The notes beneath the pieces are model-generated. The model did not search any database. It worked only from the letters and a program-made list of their open reading frames with translations, and was not told the DNA's origin. A DNA stretch of 64,000 bases from positions 2,418,001 through 2,482,000 of the forward strand of contig OY969604.1 of the NCBI GenBank assembly GCA_963701325.1, written 5' to 3'. Shown here piece after piece: positions 26,695-34,900 of the stretch (the first letter of the stretch is position 1; every line of letters starts with the position of its first letter). Origin of the DNA: Bog-756 sp963701325 (GTDB lineage: Bacteria > Actinomycetota > Acidimicrobiia > Acidimicrobiales > RAAP-2). Position numbers and translations under genes: made by a program.

Positions 26695-29568
26695 ATGACA
26701 ACGGGACGGAAATACCTCAAGACGCTTCTGGCCGGACTGCTGGTGTTCGGCAGTGCGTTCGTCGGGGTCCTGGTCGAAGGAGCGACGCCTGCGTCGGCGA
26801 CGTCGGCGACGCTCTACGTCTCGACCACCGGGACCGGCGACTGCACGAGCCTGGCCAATGCCTGCAGTGCCATCTCGGGAGCCATCAGCCAGGCGACCAG
26901 CGGCGCCTACGCGGGCGAGGACGTCACCATCGATGTGGCCGCCGGGACCTACATGGAGAACGACAGCCTCAGCGTCTCGTCACTCTCCTCGCTCACCATC
27001 GCCGGAGCCGGCGCGTCGTCGACCGTCGTCAACGGCGGCAGCCTGAGCTCGGTGATCACCATCAACTCCGGCACGGTGATCATCTCGGGATTGACGGTCG
27101 AGAACGGGTATGTGGACTCCGCCGGGGGCGGGATCGACAATTTCGGCACCACCACGGTCACCAACAGCGTCATCACCGGCAACACGGCCACCGGGAACGG
27201 CGCTGACGGTGCCGGCCTCTACAACGACGGTTCGCTCTCCGTGTCCGACAGCACCGTGTCCGGCAACACCGGGGGAGCAGGTGCCGGGATCTACAACTTC
27301 TCCGGGCAGCTGACCGTGTCCGACTCCACGATCTCAGACGACACCACCTCCTTGAACGGGGGCGGCGTGTCCAACGCTTCCCCTGGGGCGACCGCTACGA
27401 TCACCGACAGCACCTTCTCGGGCGACAGCGCAGCCGTTGGCGGCGCCCTCTACGTGACCCGTGACACGGTCACGCTCGCGGCCAGCACGATCGTCGGCAA
27501 CAGCGCGAATGCGGGTGACGGGGGTGGCATCGCCAACTTCTCGACTCTCGACACGGCAGGCGACATCATGGCCGACAACGGAGCGGGCCTCGACTGTGGG
27601 TCGATCGGCTCGGCGGTGACCGACCTCGGGTACAACATCGACGACAACGGATCCTGTGGGTTCTCCGCGACCGGTAGCACCAGCAACTCGTCCACCTTGG
27701 ACGCCTCCCTCGCTCCTCTCGCAAACAATGGCGGACCGACCCAGACGATCCTCCCCACGGGGGGCAGTCCGGCAGCCGGGGCGATCCCCTATCCGACCAC
27801 GGTCGATGCGATACAGCTGTGCCCGACCACCGACCAGCGCGGGACCGCCAGCGCGCTGAACACAGCCTGCAACATGGGTGCGGTGCAGGGCGTCGTGGGC
27901 CCACCCACCATCAGCGGATTTACCCCGCCGTCGGGCTCATCCGGCACAGTGGTGACCATCACCGGGACCAACCTCCTCGGTGCAACTGAGGTGACCTTCA
28001 ACGGCAAAGCGGGCACCGTCAACACCGTCGGACAGACAGAGATCACGGTGACCGTGCCAACGGGTGCCACGACCGGGTACATCACAGTCACCACTCCCAG
28101 TGGGAATGTGACCAGCGCCACCCAATTCATCTATTTAGGACCCACGATCACCGGGTTCACCCCGTCGTCGGGCCCACCCGGCACGGTGGTGACCATCACC
28201 GGGACCAACCTCGCCGTTGCAACTGAGGTGTCCTTCAACGGCAAAGCTGCCACCGACATCACCAGCGATACCCCTACGAAGATCACGGTGAAGGTGCCCA
28301 CGGGTGCCACGACCGGCTACATCACTGTCACCGCTCCTAACGGGAGTGTGACCAGCGCCACCAAATTCATCTATTTAGGACCCACGATCACCGGGTTCAG
28401 CCCGTCGTCGGGCCCACCCGGCACGGTGGTGACCATCACCGGGACCAACCTCTCCCTCACAACGGCGGTGACCTTCGACGGCATAGCGGGCACCGTCACC
28501 AGTGACGGGTCCACGAAGATCACGGTGAAGGTGCCCACGGGTGCCACGACCGGTTACATCAGAGTTGTCACACCACTTGAGACCGTGAACAGCACCACCG
28601 AGTTCACCGATGCAGCCCCCACGATCACCGGGTTCACCCCGTCGTTTGGCCTAACCGGCACAGTGGTGACCATCACCGGGACCAACCTCTCCGGTGCACA
28701 TGTGGCCTTCAACGGCATCACGGGCACCGTCACCAGCGACATGTCCACCATGATCACGGTGACGGTGCCACCAGGTGCCGCGACCGGCTACATCACAGTG
28801 ACAACTTCCTTTGGAAGTACGATGAGCGCCACAAAATTCGCCAAATCATCGGGCCCACCCACGATCACCGGGTTCACCCCGTCGTCGGGCCCACCCGGCA
28901 CGGTGGTGACCATCACCGGGACCAACCTCGCCGTTGCAACTGAGGTGTCCTTCAACGGCAAAGCTGCCACCGACATCACCAGCGATACCCCTACGAAGAT
29001 CACGGTGAAGGTGCCCACGGGTGCCACGACCGGCTACATCACTGTCACCGCTCCTAACGGGAGTGTGACCAGCGCCACCAAATTCATCTATTTAGGACCC
29101 ACGATCACCGGGTTCAGCCCGTCGTCGGGCCCACCCGGCACGGTGGTGACCATCACCGGGACCAACCTCTCCCTCACAACGGCGGTGACCTTCGACGGCA
29201 TAGCGGGCACCGTCACCAGTGACGGGTCCACGAAGATCACGGTGAAGGTGCCCACGGGTGCCACGACCGGTTACATCAGAGTTGTCACACCACTTGAGAC
29301 CGTGAACAGCACCACCGAGTTCACCGATGCAGCCCCCACGATCACCGGGTTCACCCCGTCGTTTGGCCTAACCGGCACAGTGGTGACCATCACCGGGACC
29401 AACCTCTCCGGTGCACATGTGGCCTTCAACGGCATCACGGGCACCGTCACCAGCGACATGTCCACCATGATCACGGTGACGGTGCCACCAGGTGCCGCGA
29501 CCGGCTACATCACAGTGACAACTTCCTTTGGAAGTACGATGAGCGCCACAAAATTCGCCAAAGACTGA
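26695..29568 (+). CDS. Secreted right-handed beta-helix protein with seven IPT/TIG domains
   Basis: Protein of 957 residues with a signal peptide (KYLKTLLAGLLVFGSAFVGVL, cleaved near ASA at about 34). Residues about 36-390 have repeats typical of bacterial parallel beta-helix or 'choice-of-anchor' surface proteins (GGGIDNFGTTTVTNSVI, AGIYNFSGQLTVSDSTI, NNGGPTQTILPTGGSPA). The rest is seven IPT/TIG immunoglobulin-like domains, each opening with PTITGFTPSSGPPGTVV. Domains 2-4 and 5-7 are identical. No LPXTG or C-terminal anchor is seen, so attachment is unclear. Possible adhesin or extracellular scaffold. ATG chosen because it precedes the signal; GGAGGGG lies ten bases upstream. Confidence 0.85.
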   Translation: MTTGRKYLKTLLAGLLVFGSAFVGVLVEGATPASATSATLYVSTTGTGDCTSLANACSAISGAISQATSGAYAGEDVTIDVAAGTYMENDSLSVSSLSSLTIAGAGASSTVVNGGSLSSVITINSGTVIISGLTVENGYVDSAGGGIDNFGTTTVTNSVITGNTATGNGADGAGLYNDGSLSVSDSTVSGNTGGAGAGIYNFSGQLTVSDSTISDDTTSLNGGGVSNASPGATATITDSTFSGDSAAVGGALYVTRDTVTLAASTIVGNSANAGDGGGIANFSTLDTAGDIMADNGAGLDCGSIGSAVTDLGYNIDDNGSCGFSATGSTSNSSTLDASLAPLANNGGPTQTILPTGGSPAAGAIPYPTTVDAIQLCPTTDQRGTASALNTACNMGAVQGVVGPPTISGFTPPSGSSGTVVTITGTNLLGATEVTFNGKAGTVNTVGQTEITVTVPTGATTGYITVTTPSGNVTSATQFIYLGPTITGFTPSSGPPGTVVTITGTNLAVATEVSFNGKAATDITSDTPTKITVKVPTGATTGYITVTAPNGSVTSATKFIYLGPTITGFSPSSGPPGTVVTITGTNLSLTTAVTFDGIAGTVTSDGSTKITVKVPTGATTGYIRVVTPLETVNSTTEFTDAAPTITGFTPSFGLTGTVVTITGTNLSGAHVAFNGITGTVTSDMSTMITVTVPPGAATGYITVTTSFGSTMSATKFAKSSGPPTITGFTPSSGPPGTVVTITGTNLAVATEVSFNGKAATDITSDTPTKITVKVPTGATTGYITVTAPNGSVTSATKFIYLGPTITGFSPSSGPPGTVVTITGTNLSLTTAVTFDGIAGTVTSDGSTKITVKVPTGATTGYIRVVTPLETVNSTTEFTDAAPTITGFTPSFGLTGTVVTITGTNLSGAHVAFNGITGTVTSDMSTMITVTVPPGAATGYITVTTSFGSTMSATKFAKD
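28141..29562 (+). repeat. Perfect 705-bp tandem duplication, period 717 bp
   Basis: Bases 28141-28845 and 28858-29562 read the same throughout as far as I can compare; a 12-base linker (28846-28857) separates them. Each copy encodes three IPT/TIG domains. The lack of silent differences points to a very recent duplication or gene conversion, or to an assembly artefact. Confidence 0.9.
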
Positions 29569-30031
29569 GCGAGCAGTCTTGACTCTAAGCCGTACAGTCG
29601 CCGGCCTGCGTCTTGTGGCACTGAGCGGATCTGCTGGCACATCGGACCATAGACTTTGCTCGACGGATGTGCTGCTGGAAGAACTACAGGTCGAAAACAA
29701 CATCACTGGGCCAATATAGGGACACACGCTGGAAAGGTCCGCCGAGATCGCCCAGCTCGCGTTGAGGATGACCAAGCGCAAGGGTTGGTCGGAAATGGCA
29801 TCCCCGAGGTGCCTGGTTGAGACTTCTTGGCAGACGCTTCGGTCAATTCGTAGCGTTTAGAGGTCCAGACGAGTTAGCTCTCGATGTGCCTGCCGTCGGC
29901 GCTGGCTGACTGGCTCTTTAACGAGTGGCTTCCCGTTTGGACCTTGCCGCGGGTGGCTCGAAAGAGGAACGTGCACGAGATCCCAACCAGGAGTGCCCCC
30001 GCGTCCCTAACCAACGACGAAGGAGGTACTC
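29569..30031. other. Intergenic stretch, no intact gene
   Basis: About 460 bases between the surface-protein stop and the IS110 fragment. It probably includes the non-coding left end of the IS110 element, which has no inverted repeats to mark it. A 70-codon frame overlapping the transposase start is not supported. Confidence 0.5.
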
Positions 30032-30463
30032 ATGATGGTGATCATCGGAATCGACCCGCACAAGGCGTCCCACACGGCTGTGGCCATCGGTTGTGACGAG
30101 GAGAAGCTGGCCGAGGTCAAGGTCCGAGCCACCTGCCAGCAGACGGTGAAGCTGTTGGCCTGGGCCGAGCCGCTCGGGGAGCGAACGTGGGCCGTTGAGT
30201 CCGCTGGAGGAATGGGCTACCTGTTGCCCCGACAATTGGTGGGAGCGGGCGAGCGCGTCCTCGACGTTCCGGCCACGCTGGCCTCGAGGGTTCGGGTACT
30301 TGCCACTGGGAAATCAGAGAAGAACGACCCGAACGAAGCGCTGGCCCCGACGGTCCTGACTCGACATTTCGCGACTTCATCAATCGCGAACCCCGCGGCG
30401 CACCTGCATGTAGAGAGTTTTGTCGACGCGAGCCGCATAGTTTTGTCGACACCCCTGAGTTGA
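30032..30463 (+). pseudogene. IS110-family transposase, N-terminal fragment
   Basis: The first about 120 codons match the DEDD RuvC-like N-terminal half of IS110 transposases: IGIDPHKASHTAVA with the first acidic residue, WAVESAGG, LVGAGERVLDVPATLASRVR, and the GKSEKNDPNEA segment. The family runs to about 340-400 residues, so more than half is missing. Homology ends near 30390, where an unrelated IS-end-like sequence begins; the remaining codons belong to it. AAGGAGG five bases before the ATG is preserved. Confidence 0.8.
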
Positions 30464-30483
30464 GTGGGCTACCGACAAAACCC
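30396..30483. mobile_element. Abutting IS-end-like sequences with inverted GTTTTGTCG/CGACAAAAC
   Basis: Two copies of AGTTTTGTCGACRC start 23 bases apart (30416 and 30439). The second runs into CCCCTGAGT, followed at once by TGAGTGGGCTACCGACAAAA. GTTTTGTCG (30440-30448) and CGACAAAAC (30473-30481) are inverted. The first half recurs beside tRNA-Leu (57153-57217, same 23-base spacing) and the second half at 26421. This fits right and left ends of one unrecognised insertion sequence lying back to back. It truncates the IS110 gene. Confidence 0.55.
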
Positions 30484-30590
30484 AGTTACCCAGGGGTGAT
30501 CGGCGCGTCTCTGGATCCGTTTCACACGCTATTGCTCCAGATCTCACACTTATCGCGGAAGCTTCCTGGTCATTGACACGGACGACCCCT
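30461..30590. repeat. Right copy of the diverged ~125-bp direct repeat
   Basis: Partner of 26421-26545, same orientation, nearly identical in its first 23 bases and patchy afterwards. The rest of the gap up to the SDR stop at 30666 holds no gene. Confidence 0.55.
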
Positions 30591-30665
30591 CTTCCGGCTT
30601 CCGATTTCGTCGGGGTCAGAGGGGGCTTGAGATCGGGCGTTCGGAATTGTGCACCCCACTCGCGC

Positions 30666-31598
30666 CTACAACGGAATTCCGAGCCGAGAACAGATCTGCG
30701 TCACTTCGTCAAAAATCGAACCGGGAACTATGAACGGCTCGGTGGCCGCCACCTCGGCCAGATGGGCCTCGATCGCCTCGGCCGTCGGCGGAGTGCCGTG
30801 GGGGGCGACCCAGCCTTCGCCGAGGCCGACGAAGACCCGGGCGAAGCGCCCTGCACACGCGGAGTAGTTCTGATGTGTGAAGGTGCACGCCCGGCTTGTC
30901 AGGAAGACGACCATGGGAACCACGAGCTCTGGTTCGATGGCACGAAGGAACGGCACCTCGTCCCCGAGTTCTTCTCGATCGCCAACCGTCTCGGTGACCA
31001 TCCGCGAGTAGCCAAAGGGCAGAACTGTGTTCGCCAGGATGCCGTGAGGAGCCCCGTCGATGGCGATGACGTTCGCCAACCCGAGGATCCCTGCTTTCGC
31101 AGCGGCGTAATGCGCTGAATTGGGTTGACCGAAGAGTCCGGCCGAAGACGCGATAAAGACGAACCGACCTCCACCTTGGACCTTCATGACCCTGTAGGCG
31201 GGCTGACTCACGTAGAAGCTGCCGTCCAGGTGGACGTTGAGCATCCGGCGCCAGTTCTCGGCCGGCAGCTCATCGAAGGGCAGGGTCTCGAAGATGCCGG
31301 CGTTGCTTACGACCGCGTCGAGCCGTCCAAAGTGCTCCATCGCCTTGTCCACGATGGCCTCCCCGCCCTCCGCCGTGGCGACAGAGTCGTGCGAAGCAAC
31401 CGCGATTCCACCCTGGCCCTCGATCTCCTTGGTGACGTGATCGGCGACACCCGAATCAGAGCCCTCTCCCTCCATCGTGACGCCGACGTCGTTGACGACG
31501 ACCGATGCACCTCGCCGTGCCAAATCCAATGCGTACAGGCGGCCGAGACCCCGGCCGGCTCCGGTCACAATGACCGCCTGCCCGGTGAAGTCAATCAA
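30666..31598 (-). CDS. SDR-family oxidoreductase, MFE-2/HSD17B4-like
   Basis: Protein of 310 residues with TGAGRGLG, the adenine-pocket VVVNDVGVTMEGEG typical of multifunctional-enzyme-2-type dehydrogenases, VSNAG, and catalytic IASSAGLFGQPNSAHYAAAKAG. The last about 70 residues extend past the usual SDR fold. Such enzymes often oxidise 3-hydroxyacyl-CoA or steroid alcohols. TTG appears to be the only reasonable start. The stop of the upstream aldehyde dehydrogenase is 21 bases away, so the two are cotranscribed and may run consecutive oxidations. Confidence 0.87.
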   Translation of the reverse strand: MIDFTGQAVIVTGAGRGLGRLYALDLARRGASVVVNDVGVTMEGEGSDSGVADHVTKEIEGQGGIAVASHDSVATAEGGEAIVDKAMEHFGRLDAVVSNAGIFETLPFDELPAENWRRMLNVHLDGSFYVSQPAYRVMKVQGGGRFVFIASSAGLFGQPNSAHYAAAKAGILGLANVIAIDGAPHGILANTVLPFGYSRMVTETVGDREELGDEVPFLRAIEPELVVPMVVFLTSRACTFTHQNYSACAGRFARVFVGLGEGWVAPHGTPPTAEAIEAHLAEVAATEPFIVPGSIFDEVTQICSRLGIPL

Positions 31599-31619
31599 AG
31601 TGGGCCGCCTCTCCGTCCA

Positions 31620-33119
31620 TCACCGTTGGAGCTCGTCGGTCGGCCAGGCGACCGACTTGAGCTCGAGGTACTGCTCGAAGCCGGCGATCCCGTTCTGGCG
31701 GCCGATGCCGCTCTCCTTGTAGCCGCCGAACGGCACGTCCGCGAAATAGCCGGCACCACCGTTCAGTCCGATGAAGCCCGCCCGAAGTTTCCGAGCGACT
31801 GCAATCGAGCGATCGAGCGATCCTGACATTACGTTGCCTGCCAGCCCGTAGGGGCTGTCGTTGGCGATGCGCAGGGCGTCCTCATCGTCATCGAATGGGA
31901 TGACCACCAGAACGGGGCCGAAGATCTCCTCTCGGGCGATCGTCATCGAGTTGTCCACGTCGACGAACAGCGTGGGGCGCGCGTAGAAGCCCTTGTCGAG
32001 CCCTTCCGGCGCACCTGTGCCGCCGACCAGGAGCGTGGCGCCCTCGTCGATGCCCTTCTGGATGTAGCCCTGGACCCTGTCGAGCTGCTTGGCCGAGATG
32101 AGCGGACCGCACAGCACGTCGGCTGCCTGGGGGTCACCTGGCTGGACAGACTCGTAGATCCCCTTGAGCATTTCCACGCCCTCGTCATAACGAGACCGGG
32201 GAAGGAGCATGCGGGTCGGGGTCGCGCAGCCCTGGCCGGCGTGGAAGCAGGGTGCGATGCCGATCATGCACGCGAGCGCCAGATCGGCGTCGTCGAGCAC
32301 GATGGTGGCGGACTTGCCGCCGAGCTCGAGGAACAGGCGCTTCATCGTCACTGCGCCCTTCTCCATGATGCGTTTGCCGACCGCTGTTGATCCGGTGAAC
32401 GAGATCAGGTCGACCTTGGGCGAGATGGTGAGCTCCTCGCCGATCAGGTGGTCGGAAGAGGGGACGACGTTGACCACCCCGGCGGGGATGTCGGTACGCT
32501 CGGCCACGAGGCGCCCGATGCGAGTGGCGTTGAAGGGGGTGTCGGGTGCGGGCTTGAGTACGACGGTGTTGCCGGTCGCGAGTGCCTGACCGAGCTTGTG
32601 GATGGAAACCTCGAACGGATAGTTCCATGGCACGATCGCGCCGACGACGCCGACCGGTTCGCGCCAGATGCGTTTCGCCGTCAGCTGGCCGGTGAGGGCG
32701 GACACCTCCTCGCCGAGGTCAACCTCCCATGGATACTCGTCGATCAGTTTGGCTGGATGGGTGAGCCCGCCGGCCAGCGGCGCGTCGAGCTGGGGTCCAT
32801 GCGTCACCATCCGCGGACACCCCACCTCGAGGATCAGCTCTTCGCGCAGCTCCTCCTGCTCGGCCTCGAGTGCCTCCTGGAGTTGCTCCAAGCAGCGCTT
32901 TCTGAAGGCCCGGTCCGCCGACCACTGGCTCTCGTCGAACGCACGTCGTGCTGCGTCGATGGCGCAATGCATATCCGCCGCCGTGGCGTCGGTGACCTCG
33001 CCGATCTCTTCCTCCGTCGCCGGATTGACGTTGGCGAAGGTCTTGCCCGACGCTGTTTCCACGAGCTTGCCGTCGATGAGCATCCTTCGTTCGAAGCTGA
33101 TGTCAGATGGTGCGACCAC
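31620..33119 (-). CDS. NAD(P)-dependent aldehyde dehydrogenase
   Basis: Full-length 499-residue ALDH. Visible motifs: VVGAIVPWNYPFEVS (catalytic Asn), FTGSTAVGKRIME (cofactor loop), LELGGKSATIVLDDAD (general base Glu), and FHAGQGCATPTRM with the nucleophilic Cys. C-terminal PFGGYKESGIGRQNG is intact. GTG start with AAGGAG seven bases upstream. First gene of a two-gene unit with the SDR, divergent from the double-TetR regulator, which is a candidate to control it. Aldehyde substrate unknown. Confidence 0.94.
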   Translation of the reverse strand: MVAPSDISFERRMLIDGKLVETASGKTFANVNPATEEEIGEVTDATAADMHCAIDAARRAFDESQWSADRAFRKRCLEQLQEALEAEQEELREELILEVGCPRMVTHGPQLDAPLAGGLTHPAKLIDEYPWEVDLGEEVSALTGQLTAKRIWREPVGVVGAIVPWNYPFEVSIHKLGQALATGNTVVLKPAPDTPFNATRIGRLVAERTDIPAGVVNVVPSSDHLIGEELTISPKVDLISFTGSTAVGKRIMEKGAVTMKRLFLELGGKSATIVLDDADLALACMIGIAPCFHAGQGCATPTRMLLPRSRYDEGVEMLKGIYESVQPGDPQAADVLCGPLISAKQLDRVQGYIQKGIDEGATLLVGGTGAPEGLDKGFYARPTLFVDVDNSMTIAREEIFGPVLVVIPFDDDEDALRIANDSPYGLAGNVMSGSLDRSIAVARKLRAGFIGLNGGAGYFADVPFGGYKESGIGRQNGIAGFEQYLELKSVAWPTDELQR

Positions 33120-33628
33120 GACCTGCTCCTTCCTGGACGGAGATGTGGGTGATTCTCTGTTTCGTAGTCAAGGCGTCCTCTCTCGGGACGTGCCGCTCAG
33201 GGCGTCCGTCACCACCCGGAACCATAACCCGACGGGCGTTGTGGACCAAGAGTTAGGTTCGATAAGGTCGATGATGTGGGCGTCTCGAGCGAGCAGGTAG
33301 CCGGGCCAGGGCTTGACGCGCCGCCTGCTGGTGCAGGTGGCCGTGGCCTTCCTGTTGAGTTCGGCTCGTCTGTAGTCGGTGCCCAGGGGAGGAATGCGGT
33401 CAAGTCCTCTCTCGGCGCTGCTCCGGGACCGCCCCGGTTGCAACGGCGACGAGCGCACCGGGAGCCTTCGCCGGGGACCAGATGGCGGCGGAAATGGACC
33501 TCGCTTTCGGCCGGGCTCTGCGTTACGCGATCAGGTTCGTGTCCGGCGCCTACCCTGCCGCCTGCGGGTTGTGGAGGACGTCGGCGTCGGGCGAGAACGT
33601 CTTGCGGGTTGCGCCCGTGGTTACGATC
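33120..33628. other. Divergent intergenic region, no supported gene
   Basis: About 509 bases between the aldehyde dehydrogenase and the TetR gene. Several long open frames occur on both strands because of high GC, but none shows a ribosome site or recognised domain. Expected to hold operators for the flanking TetR. Confidence 0.55.
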
Positions 33629-34891
33629 ATGACGATGTCGACCGACCGTACGAGAAGGACCGAGATCCTCGAGACGGCAGCCAGGCTCTTCGCGACCGCG
33701 GGGATGCGGGTGTCACTGAAGGAGATCGCCGACGCCTGCGGAATCCTGCCCGGGAGTCTCTACCACCACTTCGACTCGAAGGAAGCCATCATCATCGAGC
33801 TCGTCCGGCGGTACCGGGACGACCTCGACCGGCTGGCAGGCGAGGCTGCCGAGGATCTTCGACGACCGGCAGCCAGGCCTGTCGAGGCGCGCGTCATCGA
33901 GTTCGGACAGGCCATCGCAGACTGCGGAGTGCGACATCGCGCTGCGTTGCTCCTCAGTCTTTACGAGCCGCCGGCTGTCCTGGGTGACGAATTGGCTCAT
34001 CTGGCGAGCCAGGCTCCCACGGCCATCGAGGCCACCATGCTCGAAATGCTCCGCGAGGGACTGGCAACTGGCTCCATCCGTCCGGGGATCGACCTCACGC
34101 TGCTCAGCGACCGCCTCTGCCAGAGCATGCTCCATGTCGGCGTGGGCGTGTCTCACATGACCCCGGGCGAGGAGCAGGTGCCCGAGGTACGCCTGCGCAT
34201 ACTGCTCGACGGGATCGCGACGCGGGCACCCTCGAATGCGGCACTGGACGGCTCGCATGCCATCCAGGCCGTGGAGAAGGTCATCGTGGGCTGGGACGAG
34301 GAACCGGACCATGAGGATGGTCGGGTACAGCACCTGCGAGCCGTTGCCCGCACGGAGTTCGGGCGGCGGGGATACGAGGCCACGACCATGCGGGATATCG
34401 CCGCGGCGGCCGGCCTCAGCACCGGCACCGTCTATCGGTCTTTCAAGTCGAAGGACGAGCTCCTGCTGTCCATCATGCGCTCCTACACCGAGCGGGTGAA
34501 GACGGCATGGGAGGCGGTGCTCGGCACCAGTTCCTCACCAGTCGAAAAGCTCGACGGGCTGATGTGGGCCAACGTCCATGTGATGGATCGGTTCAGCGAG
34601 GAGTTCCGGATCCAGCTTGCATGGCTTCGGCAGTCACCGCCGAACACGCCCAACCTCGGCCTGTCCTTTGCCTGGCACCTTCGCCAAATCAAAGCCCTGC
34701 TGTCGGATGGCGAACGGACGGAGAGTCTCCGAGTCGAGGGCCGCAATGCCGAGATCCGGGCGCGATGCGTGCAGGAGGCGATCGTGTTCCCGCCGAGCAT
34801 CGTGCGTGCAGCCGGGTCCCGGGCGGCGCAAGCCCTAGCAAGGGACACCGTGCTGCGTGGCGCAGTGCCCCGTCGACGAGCCAGGGTGTAA
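33629..34891 (+). CDS. TetR-type regulator with two HTH domains in one chain
   Basis: About 420 residues from ATG 33629 (or 33635). The first TetR_N HTH is ARLFATAGMRVSLKEIADACGILPGSLYHHFDSKEAI; the second, about 215 residues later, is RTEFGRRGYEATTMRDIAAAAGLSTGTVYRSFKSKDEL. Each is followed by a helical ligand/dimer domain, so the gene looks like two TetR proteins fused head to tail. Such a chain could bind as a pseudo-dimer or sense two ligands. It diverges from the aldehyde dehydrogenase operon and is followed 9 bases later by the VWA gene. Confidence 0.88.
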   Translation: MTMSTDRTRRTEILETAARLFATAGMRVSLKEIADACGILPGSLYHHFDSKEAIIIELVRRYRDDLDRLAGEAAEDLRRPAARPVEARVIEFGQAIADCGVRHRAALLLSLYEPPAVLGDELAHLASQAPTAIEATMLEMLREGLATGSIRPGIDLTLLSDRLCQSMLHVGVGVSHMTPGEEQVPEVRLRILLDGIATRAPSNAALDGSHAIQAVEKVIVGWDEEPDHEDGRVQHLRAVARTEFGRRGYEATTMRDIAAAAGLSTGTVYRSFKSKDELLLSIMRSYTERVKTAWEAVLGTSSSPVEKLDGLMWANVHVMDRFSEEFRIQLAWLRQSPPNTPNLGLSFAWHLRQIKALLSDGERTESLRVEGRNAEIRARCVQEAIVFPPSIVRAAGSRAAQALARDTVLRGAVPRRRARV

Positions 34892-34900
34892 CGGAGCACC

